Of a DNA stretch of 64,000 nt, positions 57,257-64,000 are shown piece by piece; the first letter of the stretch is position 1; each line of letters opens with the position of its first letter. Location of the stretch: the NCBI RefSeq assembly GCF_017696175.1, contig NZ_JAAORE010000001.1:558001-622000 (forward strand). The letters are read 5' to 3'. Origin of the DNA: Prochlorococcus marinus XMU1404 (lineage in GTDB: Bacteria > Cyanobacteriota > Cyanobacteriia > PCC-6307 > Cyanobiaceae). The notes below the pieces were generated by a model, which worked only from the letters and a program-made list of their open reading frames with translations, ran no database searches and had not been told where the DNA came from. Both the position numbers and the translations under genes were made by a program.

Positions 57257-58264
57257 GGTTTGTGTTGGGAATGCAAACTCAATATTATTAACTGCAAATT
57301 CCTCAATTATTTTTAAATTTATTGATTGTTGAGCTTCCATTGCAGCAAGATAATTATTTGTTGGTATGTAATAAACAAGTTCGAAATTAAGACTGAAGTC
57401 GCCAAAATCTGTGAAATGACATCTATCAAAAGAAGCATCTTTTGTCTCTTCAACTATTTTTTTTATTATTGTTGGAATCAATTTCATAAGTTTTGGTGAG
57501 GTTTCATAAACAACTCCCAATTTATGCACTAACCTCCTTTTTTCCATTTGTGCGTAATTTGAAATTATGCCATTTGTTAGTGCGCTGTTGCTCATTACTA
57601 TTACTTCTCCATTAATACTTCTTATCCTTGAGGATCTTACTCCTACTCTTTCAACCATTCCTAGGACTCCATCAGATTTTATAAACTCACCTTTTTGAAA
57701 AGGTTTATCAAGTAAAATTGTTATATATTCGAAAAACTCCTGGACTGGATCTTTCAAAGCCAATCCTGCTCCAATGCCGCCCGCACTTAGTAAAGCCCAA
57801 ATAGCAGTCATTTGAACACCTATATTTTGTAAGAAAAATATTGAACCAATAGTCCACGTTAATGCTTTTATCAAAGGAGTTAGCGAAGATATCATTGAAC
57901 TGATTGAGGAATCATTAATTTTCGATGTCGATTCTGTTAAAGATCTTATTAAAACTTTGTTTAGAGCTTTTATAAAAATAATTAATATAAATAATTTCAG
58001 GATATTCAATAGAACAGAGATAAAAGTTATTTCATCAGCAAATAAATAGTCAATTGAAAAATAAAATGAAAGGAGAAATCCTATAGGTTTTATAATTCCG
58101 GAGATCACCTCGAAAATAAAATCATCAAAATTTGTTTTTGTCTTTTTGGAGATCTTTTTAAAAAATATTTTTGAAAGTTTAGAAATTATTATTGAAAATA
58201 AAATTCCAATAATAAAAATAGATATTGCAAGAAGGAAGTTTTCAGTAACTAATTTCATATTCAA
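57227..58264 (-). CDS. Mechanosensitive channel, MscS family
   Basis: The 345-residue protein has several N-terminal membrane helices (from about 8, then 60-95). A pore helix region (about 155-185, LLSAGGIGAGLALKDPVQEF) has the Gly/Ala pattern of MscS TM3. The beta domain follows (PFQKGEFIKSDGVLGMVERVGVRSSRI) with VMSNSALTNGIISN. MscS channels release solutes on osmotic downshock, which fits with the osmolyte-like genes downstream. The last 30 bases overlap the convergent SDR gene. Confidence 0.88.
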   Translation of the reverse strand: MNMKLVTENFLLAISIFIIGILFSIIISKLSKIFFKKISKKTKTNFDDFIFEVISGIIKPIGFLLSFYFSIDYLFADEITFISVLLNILKLFILIIFIKALNKVLIRSLTESTSKINDSSISSMISSLTPLIKALTWTIGSIFFLQNIGVQMTAIWALLSAGGIGAGLALKDPVQEFFEYITILLDKPFQKGEFIKSDGVLGMVERVGVRSSRIRSINGEVIVMSNSALTNGIISNYAQMEKRRLVHKLGVVYETSPKLMKLIPTIIKKIVEETKDASFDRCHFTDFGDFSLNFELVYYIPTNNYLAAMEAQQSINLKIIEEFAVNNIEFAFPTQTLNIESNKAK

Positions 58265-58336
58265 AAAAACCTTAAAAATTTATCTCTACTAAAATTTTAA
58301 ATTATCTCTAAACAACAAACCAGTCTTGATTTTTTT

Positions 58337-58906
58337 TTAACTAATTATTATGTTTCTAATTTCTTTAAATTCTTTTCTATCCGCAGTTTTGCATAATTCA
58401 AAAATTATTGATTCAGTAGTTGTTAAAATTGCCCCCCTCTGAGTCATTCTCTGTAATGCTATTTCGTGATCTAACCTATTCCGACTGCTCATGGCATCTG
58501 ATATTAGGATAACTTCAAATCCTTTTTGTAAACAATCTAAAACTGTTTGTTGAATACAAATATGCGTTTCGATACCACAAACTATCAAATTTGTAATTTT
58601 TTTATTTTTAAGTTCTTTTATAAATTCTGGTATGTTAGCTAGGCTAAATTCCATCTTTTCAATTTTTTTAAAACTTGTTTTAGGTAATGATTCAGGGATT
58701 GTTACTCCCAATTTGAGTGGGTTCTGTTCTGATACAATTATGTTTTCCTCTAGAATTTGGTAAGCATTTATAAGATTTTTGATGTTTTTGATTATTGAAT
58801 CCTTATTAAAAATTGGTTTTATTATTTTTCCCTGAATATCAATAATTAGCAACGCGTTTACTTTTGGCGATATTTTTTTAGAGGAGCTTTCATAATCCTT
58901 CATCAT
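58337..58906 (-). CDS. Isochorismatase-family hydrolase
   Basis: The 189-residue cysteine hydrolase keeps the triad Asp23 (LLIIDIQGK), Lys84 (KIEKMEFS) and Cys117 (CGIETHICIQQTVLDC). GIETHICI and the cis-peptide region favour the YcaC/nicotinamidase-like side of the family. The substrate is not evident and no siderophore genes are nearby, so a true isochorismatase is unlikely. It diverges from the fur-type gene with 117 bases between starts and lies 72 bases upstream of mscS. Confidence 0.82.
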   Translation of the reverse strand: MMKDYESSSKKISPKVNALLIIDIQGKIIKPIFNKDSIIKNIKNLINAYQILEENIIVSEQNPLKLGVTIPESLPKTSFKKIEKMEFSLANIPEFIKELKNKKITNLIVCGIETHICIQQTVLDCLQKGFEVILISDAMSSRNRLDHEIALQRMTQRGAILTTTESIIFELCKTADRKEFKEIRNIIIS

Positions 58907-58992
58907 TACTATATAAAGTTATATCCAACATAATATTTGGGAGAACTTTAGTAAACATTTTAAATCAAAAAGTTGTTTTACTCTCATCTAAA

Positions 58993-59010
58993 GTTATTAT
59001 TGAGAATAGC
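58993..59010. promoter_or_regulatory. Imperfect palindrome before the Fur-family gene, candidate operator
   Basis: GTTATTATTGAGAATAGC is an imperfect inverted repeat (six of nine positions pair) only 13 bases before the TTG start. Fur-type regulators bind AT-rich palindromes of similar form and often repress themselves. In this AT-rich background chance is quite possible. Confidence 0.25.
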
Positions 59011-59023
59011 CATGGGTTAACTT

Positions 59024-59476
59024 TTGTCATTATCCTCTCAATACAATGTCATTACATCCCCTCTCGGCGATGGTTTACATAAAGATGGGAAGAGGTTAAC
59101 TCCACAAAGGCTTAAAGTTCTAAATTTGTTTGAAAATATTGGCTCTGGGAAACATCTTAGTGCTGAAGAGGTTCATGAGAAGTTAGTCAAATCAAGTTCC
59201 AAAGTCTCACTTGCAACAATTTATAGAACTTTAAGACTTTTAGTGCAAATGGGTTTGCTTCATGAATTGGAGCTTAGTGAAGGAGGACACAGATATGAAT
59301 TGCTTAGTAACGAGACGCCTGATCATCATCACTTGATTTGTATTAGATGTGGAAGAACAGAAGAATTCGAAAATGACGAAGTTTTAGAAGCAGGAAGAGT
59401 TGCAGCAAAAGTTAATGGATTTAAACTAATTGAATCATCTTTAAATGTAAGAGCGATATGTCCTAATTGCATTTAG
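59024..59476 (+). CDS. fur: Fur-family metal-responsive transcription regulator
   Basis: The 150-residue protein has the Fur layout. A winged helix comes first (about 22-92, with RLTPQRLKVL and SLATIYRTLRLLVQMGLL), followed by the hinge and HHHLICIRCGRTEEF. The structural zinc motifs are CIRC (106-109) and CPNC (146-149). The start used is TTG at 59024; an ATG at 59047 lies out of frame. Whether it senses iron (Fur), zinc (Zur) or peroxide (PerR) cannot be told by eye. The Mn/Zn transporter in this window is one possible target. Confidence 0.87.
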   Translation: MSLSSQYNVITSPLGDGLHKDGKRLTPQRLKVLNLFENIGSGKHLSAEEVHEKLVKSSSKVSLATIYRTLRLLVQMGLLHELELSEGGHRYELLSNETPDHHHLICIRCGRTEEFENDEVLEAGRVAAKVNGFKLIESSLNVRAICPNCI

Positions 59477-59485
59477 CAGATTTTA

Positions 59486-60502
59486 TTAACTTAAAGTCCC
59501 TCCGCAACTTGATCCTGCACCTGCAGTGCACGCAAAACAATGTTCTTTTACCGCTACGCCGTAGTCAAAAGCGAATGATTCATCCAACAGATCAGAAAGT
59601 GTCTTTGGTCCTTTATTCTCTCGGAAATTTATCTGTTGGTTAAAGTCACAATCATAAATTTCTCCTAGCCAATTTACACTAATAGTTTTTTTGCACATAA
59701 GATTTTCTAAATTTTTTTCATTAAAATTTTCTTTTAGTAATTTGTAATAAGTATTTAGTTTCCCTTCTCTTCTCAGAGATTCTTCATATCTGTTTATTGG
59801 CATATTAGTTATTGTGTATAAACTATTAAAAACAATATTATATTTTTCGAATAGTATTTTTTTATAATCCTTTTCCAATATTTCCTGAGAAGGAGGCAGA
59901 ATTGGGTTTACCGGATTGTAAACAAGATTTAATTGCAATCCATTGTCTTTCTTTCCATAGCCTAAATCATTAAGAATTTTTATAGCATTGATACTTTTTT
60001 TAAAAACCCCAATACCTCTTTGAAACTCAACATTATCTTTTTCGTAACATGGTAGCGAAGCAGTAACTATTACTTTATTCTTTGCAAGAAATTGAGGAAT
60101 ATCTTCATAACCTTCTTCAAAGAAAATTGTTAAATTGCATCTATCAATAATATCAACTTGTTTTGTGCTCAAACTAGCTATTAGGTTTTTAAATTCTGGA
60201 TGCAGTTCTGGCGCGCCACCTGTTATATCTAAAGTCTTGATTTTGTACTTATCAATTATTTTTGGAATAAGAGATATTATTTCATTAGACATCTTTTCAG
60301 TCCTTAGGGGACTTGAATTGACATGACAATGCTTACAAGCCTGATTGCATTTATAACCTATATTGATTTGCAATGTTTCTATAGGTTCTTTGTATATTGA
60401 GGGGAATTTTTCTTTCATAAATCTATTATTTATAAATTGTAATTGGAAAATTAAAAAGTCAACTATTTTTTTTAAAGTTTGATCTCTTGTTAGCAAGTTC
60501 AA
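59486..60502 (-). CDS. arsS: Radical SAM protein, ArsS-like (arsenosugar biosynthesis family)
   Basis: The protein has the radical SAM cluster motif CNQACKHC (Cys52, 56, 59) in an IETLQINIGYKCNQACKHCH context. Its C-terminus, HCFACTAGAGSSCGGTLS, binds a second cluster in ArsS. Both ends match the ArsS family, which is proposed to use SAM to build arsenosugars from methylated arsenic. No arsM methyltransferase is in the window. With the ATG at 60502 it is 338 residues and overlaps the stpA-like gene by 44 bases. An ATG at 60418 would give 310 residues with no overlap. Confidence 0.82.
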   Translation of the reverse strand: MNLLTRDQTLKKIVDFLIFQLQFINNRFMKEKFPSIYKEPIETLQINIGYKCNQACKHCHVNSSPLRTEKMSNEIISLIPKIIDKYKIKTLDITGGAPELHPEFKNLIASLSTKQVDIIDRCNLTIFFEEGYEDIPQFLAKNKVIVTASLPCYEKDNVEFQRGIGVFKKSINAIKILNDLGYGKKDNGLQLNLVYNPVNPILPPSQEILEKDYKKILFEKYNIVFNSLYTITNMPINRYEESLRREGKLNTYYKLLKENFNEKNLENLMCKKTISVNWLGEIYDCDFNQQINFRENKGPKTLSDLLDESFAFDYGVAVKEHCFACTAGAGSSCGGTLS

Positions 60503-61679
60503 TAAACCAACTTATATATTCTTTGGGGCCATTTTGAAAAACCATATCAAACTTTAAGTTGTCATAAACATCACTGATGCCTGTTAAACCACTTTTTTTT
60601 GTAGAAGGTCTTTCAACTTCACCAGAACTACTATCTACAAAAATTATTTTATTATTAATACCAAATTCATTACCTAGAATTTGTATAAATTCTAAAAAAG
60701 ATCTGTCACTCCCTCCTCTCAAATAACTCTTCTCACCATTATTTTTTTTTGATGTTACTGTATCACCAACCCCTACAATTAATGGCATATTTTCTTTTTG
60801 AATAGTTCTTTTGCATAAATCAATTTTTCCTGTAATAGAATTTGGAGAGTTTCTAAAATTAAAATTATTTCCAAAAGGAGCTTTACCAGTTTTATCCGCA
60901 ATAAATTTATTTAAAAGAAATAAAACTCCAGAATCTTTAACTGCGCCTTTAATAAGTAATTGTATATCTGTTGATCCAATATCATCTTTAGAAGAAAGTT
61001 TAATTGTTTCTTTACCATTTTTATTTCCTAAATTTGGTGAAATATGGAGGAAAAATGAGTTTTTGAGGCCTTCGGATTCAGCTTTTAAGATGATTTCGTT
61101 CATCATTTTTTCAAAACTAATTTGAATAAGCTTTCTTTTATCAGGATTATTATTAACTAAATCAAATAGACTATTGAAATTAATCGTTGGCGAGAAGCGT
61201 GTTTCACATATTGATTTTATTGCATGAAAATTTATATCTTCTTGGCTAAGTTCAGGAAAAATATTCCTAACTATAAAATTAAACTTTGGTCTTATTAAAC
61301 TAGGTACTCTAGATAAAAAATTTAGTTCTTTTTCTGAGACACCTTCAAAACTTATTTCACCGTTGTTGTCTTGATACTCTACTCCACAGGCTGCTAAACC
61401 TCTTAAATATAGTTCTTTGTTTTTAGGTTCAGTAGTGCTTCTTAAACTCCTTTCTATTATTCTGTTAACCCCTCTTGGACCTTCATGTTCCCCGCAAGTT
61501 AATACAAAGAATTCCTTGGCAAATTCTTTAACTGCATAGATATATTTTGATTCTAGTTCTCTAGTCATAGGATCTTTAACTAAAGGAATACATACTCCGT
61601 CAATGTCTTGAATAATTAAGATATTTTTAGAAGAAATTAATAGTTTTTGAAACTTTAAATTACTCGCCATATATTCCAT
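60459..61679 (-). CDS. stpA: StpA-like glucosylglycerol-phosphate phosphatase
   Basis: The 406-residue protein opens with a HAD-type motif IIQDIDGVC (Asp25, Asp27) and has THCGEHEGPRG-like sequence LTCGEHEGPRGVNRII near 60. GVGDTVTSKK and GGSDRSFLEFIQILG lie near 306-335. This is the pattern of cyanobacterial StpA/GgpP, which removes phosphate from glucosylglycerol-phosphate to form an osmolyte. GgpS is not in the window. Many Prochlorococcus are reported to prefer glucosylglycerate and sucrose, so the substrate may differ. It is divergent from the G3PDH-like gene. Confidence 0.78.
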   Translation of the reverse strand: MEYMASNLKFQKLLISSKNILIIQDIDGVCIPLVKDPMTRELESKYIYAVKEFAKEFFVLTCGEHEGPRGVNRIIERSLRSTTEPKNKELYLRGLAACGVEYQDNNGEISFEGVSEKELNFLSRVPSLIRPKFNFIVRNIFPELSQEDINFHAIKSICETRFSPTINFNSLFDLVNNNPDKRKLIQISFEKMMNEIILKAESEGLKNSFFLHISPNLGNKNGKETIKLSSKDDIGSTDIQLLIKGAVKDSGVLFLLNKFIADKTGKAPFGNNFNFRNSPNSITGKIDLCKRTIQKENMPLIVGVGDTVTSKKNNGEKSYLRGGSDRSFLEFIQILGNEFGINNKIIFVDSSSGEVERPSTKKSGLTGISDVYDNLKFDMVFQNGPKEYISWFIELANKRSNFKKNS

Positions 61680-61768
61680 ATTTATAATTATTTCTCTTTT
61701 AATTTAATTTCTATATTTCATAGGAATTATAAATTAAAAAATTCAATATTTACAATAAATAATTTGCT

Positions 61769-61855
61769 ATGGTCAAGAATTGCTTTAATGTAGAAAAATG
61801 TTGGTATGAATTAGAAATTAAAAAATTATCAAGTATTTCCAAAAATGAAGAATAA
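61769..61855 (+). other. 28-codon upstream reading frame before the G3PDH-like gene
   Basis: ATG at 61769 opens MVKNCFNVEKCWYELEIKKL... and stops at TAA 61853-61855, which is 11 bases inside the next gene (start 61845). Such an overlap could couple translation. It has two Cys but no clear ribosome binding site. It may be a leader frame or chance. Confidence 0.25.
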
Positions 61856-63353
61856 TTTTATAGAAAACATAAATGATGAAAAATATTTTTATTCATTGAT
61901 TGAAGATATAGAGAACAGCAAAGTTGGGTTCTATAGTGTTGGTTTATATCCTGCATCATTAGCATACAACTGTGCGATGCATAGAAAATCAAATAATATT
62001 CTCTTGGCTCCTCGAGAAGATAGAGATTTGTTGGGGGCTTTCTCAAATGATGTCCTTTCTGATATGGATAATGAGACTATTAAAAAGATTAAGAGAATGG
62101 GACATTATTCTTCAGAGGGTATAAGAAAGTCTTTTGATCTAAAAGATCTTCTCTTGGAATGTGAGATAGTTATTCTTGCTTCAAACAGTAACCACATACA
62201 AGATGATGTTAAACATGCTTTAAAACTAAGAAAAACTTTAAAAAGAGAAAATGTGGTTCTTGGCTGTCTCGTCGGCTCTTTTTGCATTGATAATAAAAAC
62301 AAGAAACCTTTTATTCTCTGTCATAAATATCCAAATTTAGCTTTTTTTACAGGATTTCATCGTCACGGAGCTTTGCGAAATCCTAATGATAGTTTTACTG
62401 CAAATTTCTGCCATCCTGATGCCCTAACTGCTTTAATAGGAGCTCGAATTTTGAATCAATTGTCACCGAAAATCCAAGTTTCTCCTGGAGTGCATAATAT
62501 TGAATGTCAATATATAAAATCAATAAAAAACATCTCATCCATATTTGCAGGTTTTGTAAATAACTTTCATTCCGATAAGCCAGGAATGCTACCTACTATT
62601 AATACGATTTTGTTAACTCAATGTTTGGATCAGGCCGCATCAGTTTCATTACAAGTTAGAAAAGAAAATAAATTAGATAATAAATATATATCATTAAAAG
62701 AACTTGGTTATGGTGAAGAAATAATTAGTGCAAAGGAAATAATAGATGATAAATTTTGTGAAAAGGGGGATTATACTTTCTCTCAACTAAATGCTGTTAA
62801 GGCTGATGTATTAGGGAGTATGACTCTACCAACTGAAGGAAGACCAACAAGGAATTTTCAGGCAGGACAAGTTTTATCAGATATGCTTTTGCAACTCCAA
62901 AGATGTCCAAAGGATGTATCAGAATTTTTAAATTGGTGTAATAAATACTCTCTAAGTCAAGGTGGTTTAGAAGGTCTAAAATCCTTAAAATTTTGGCCAG
63001 ATATTTATAAAGAATTCAAAATCAGAAATAATAAATGTTCAATGATTAATCTGATTTATTTATGCTTTAATGCTAATTCAGAAGAAAAAAAAGAAATTTA
63101 TAAGGTTTTAATAAGTTCAGAAGAAATAACTAATTTTTGCCAAGAATCTGTGAAATCTGAATTATCTTTAGAACTAAATGAAAAATTAAAAGGAGATTAT
63201 ATTTTTAATGATGTTGAAATCCTTTACAAGAAATTTTTTATTGGCACAGAAGAAAATGATCTTAAAAAAAATGAATATATCAATCAAATTTTAAAAAAAG
63301 ATCCAAGTTATATAAATGTATTGAAAATTATTAATAAGTATTTTGATAATTGA
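61845..63353 (+). CDS. Diverged glycerol-3-phosphate-dehydrogenase-like protein
   Basis: The 502-residue protein shows the order of blocks seen in NAD-dependent glycerol-3-phosphate dehydrogenase. An N-terminal Rossmann-like start (YSVGLYPASLA, 30-40) comes first. SIKNISSIFAGFVNN (226-240) corresponds to the helix with the catalytic Lys (here Lys228), and ADVLGSMTLPTEGRPTRNF (320-338) to the GDL...RN block. The nucleotide loop GxGxxG is replaced by SxGxxP, so cofactor binding may be altered or lost. The C-terminal 100 residues are extra and helical. It diverges from the StpA-like phosphatase, so a role near glycerol-phosphate or glucosylglycerol metabolism is inferred. Confidence 0.6.
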   Translation: MKNNFIENINDEKYFYSLIEDIENSKVGFYSVGLYPASLAYNCAMHRKSNNILLAPREDRDLLGAFSNDVLSDMDNETIKKIKRMGHYSSEGIRKSFDLKDLLLECEIVILASNSNHIQDDVKHALKLRKTLKRENVVLGCLVGSFCIDNKNKKPFILCHKYPNLAFFTGFHRHGALRNPNDSFTANFCHPDALTALIGARILNQLSPKIQVSPGVHNIECQYIKSIKNISSIFAGFVNNFHSDKPGMLPTINTILLTQCLDQAASVSLQVRKENKLDNKYISLKELGYGEEIISAKEIIDDKFCEKGDYTFSQLNAVKADVLGSMTLPTEGRPTRNFQAGQVLSDMLLQLQRCPKDVSEFLNWCNKYSLSQGGLEGLKSLKFWPDIYKEFKIRNNKCSMINLIYLCFNANSEEKKEIYKVLISSEEITNFCQESVKSELSLELNEKLKGDYIFNDVEILYKKFFIGTEENDLKKNEYINQILKKDPSYINVLKIINKYFDN

Positions 63354-63446
63354 TTATTTATTTAATTTACTAAAAAGCTAAATTCCTCATTTATTTACTA
63401 ATCTTGGTCACAGGGGTAGAATTATTATGGTTTTAAAAGGTTTTTT

Positions 63447-64000
63447 TTGAAAAAGGAATTATCACATCGTTCTCATGAACTGAAAGCTCTTGGATGGAAT
63501 CAAGAAGACTTAACAAGATACGAAGATTTATGGGAATACAGTCAAAGATGGGGATTAATAAATTTAGAAAGAGAAGATAGACAGTTTTTAAAGAAAGCAG
63601 ATAAGTTGCTACCAAAGATCCAAAATAAAAAGATATCCGTCAAAAAAACTATTGAAGAAAAATCATATTATTTATGGTTAAAATTTTACCTTGATGAAAT
63701 TAATATTTTTAGTAATTCTAATCTTCCAAAAAATAAATATTGTGTTTGGACACTTTTAATAGAAGAGGAAATAAAACTTCTAAGAGAGTTGCAACCAGTT
63801 ATGGGTCTTCCAGATACGATAAAAGCCAAAAATCTATTTGAAAATAGAAAAGAGCTCATAAATAAAGCCTTTATAGAATTTGATGCTAAAAACAATGATA
63901 AGAGTTTCAATTTTGAAGAGATTCTAAACAACTCTGAAAAAGATGTTGGTAAGAATTGGAAATCAATAACTGAAAAAGATCCTGAGGCTAATAAAACTTT
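63447..64000 (+). CDS. Unknown protein, 5' part (cut by window edge)
   Basis: From TTG 63447 the frame is open to the end of the window (184 complete codons plus two bases). It begins xKKELSHRSHELKALGWNQ and continues with a helical, charged, Trp-containing segment (RYEDLWEYSQRWGLINLERE). No signal, membrane helix or known motif is visible. An AAAGG sequence ends 6 bases before the TTG. The TTG lies in a T8 run and overlaps the stop of a 7-codon ATG frame at 63427-63450. Real gene likely; function unknown. Confidence 0.65.
   Translation, partial: MKKELSHRSHELKALGWNQEDLTRYEDLWEYSQRWGLINLEREDRQFLKKADKLLPKIQNKKISVKKTIEEKSYYLWLKFYLDEINIFSNSNLPKNKYCVWTLLIEEEIKLLRELQPVMGLPDTIKAKNLFENRKELINKAFIEFDAKNNDKSFNFEEILNNSEKDVGKNWKSITEKDPEANKT

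Noticed and set aside
1-64000. tRNA, rRNA, CRISPR arrays, insertion sequences or phage genes
   Set aside because: I looked through the longer intergenic stretches and found no cloverleaf-like sequence, no spaced direct repeats and no transposase or integrase motifs.

Overview
The window is a compact, strongly AT-rich piece of a cyanobacterial chromosome. It fits a high-light Prochlorococcus. The evidence is a Pcb (CP43-like) chlorophyll-binding antenna gene, plastocyanin, a cyanobacterial NDH-1 subunit (NdhD), phylloquinone and carotenoid genes, very short intergenic spaces, and many lysine/asparagine/isoleucine-rich proteins. The strain cannot be fixed from the sequence alone. I see about 60 protein genes, two of them cut by the window edges. 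I see no tRNA or rRNA gene, insertion sequence, prophage, integrase or CRISPR array. This looks like core genome, not a genomic island.

Layout. Positions 1-7.5 kb (mostly minus strand): plastocyanin, an epimerase-like protein, hemE, glgB, an S15-type hydrolase and three small proteins including Ycf51. 7.5-13.8 kb (plus): a 1318-residue TamB/TIC236-like envelope protein, proA, folB and a lipase-like protein. 13.8-22.9 kb (minus): M3 oligopeptidase, ndhD, thrB, glucokinase, thrS, trpS and an RG-rich protein. 23-28.1 kb (plus): a DUF697 membrane protein, then a Mn/Zn ABC transporter with a coupled DUF4336 gene. 28.1-38.3 kb: lepB, menD, menB, glgA, murF, glmU, an MnmC-type methyltransferase and aroA. 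38.4-45 kb (plus): comB, a nitrilase, a cell-wall amidase, murI, a polyprenyl synthase and acs. 45-49.6 kb: an exonuclease, a repeat protein, hisS and several small unknowns. 49.9-56 kb: the pcb antenna gene, a GltS-like transporter, a GST, a GIY-YIG membrane protein, an SDR and a lycopene cyclase. 56.2-64 kb: a protochlorophyllide-reductase-like SDR, MscS, an isochorismatase-like protein, a Fur regulator, an ArsS-like radical SAM protein, a StpA-like phosphatase, a diverged glycerol-3-phosphate-dehydrogenase-like protein and the start of an unknown gene.

How the genes work together. Glycogen metabolism (glgA, glgB, glk), the photosynthetic apparatus (petE, ndhD, menD/menB, hemE, pcb, lycopene cyclase), the envelope (murF, murI, amidase, glmU, tamB, lepB) and metal homeostasis (Mn/Zn ABC transporter, Fur) are all represented. 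The least explained items are a protein built from six 10-residue repeats fused to a small Cys-rich tail, an apparent AUU start for comB, the StpA/G3PDH-like divergent pair, a membrane-bound GIY-YIG-like protein, and two homopolymer runs beside unusual TTG starts.
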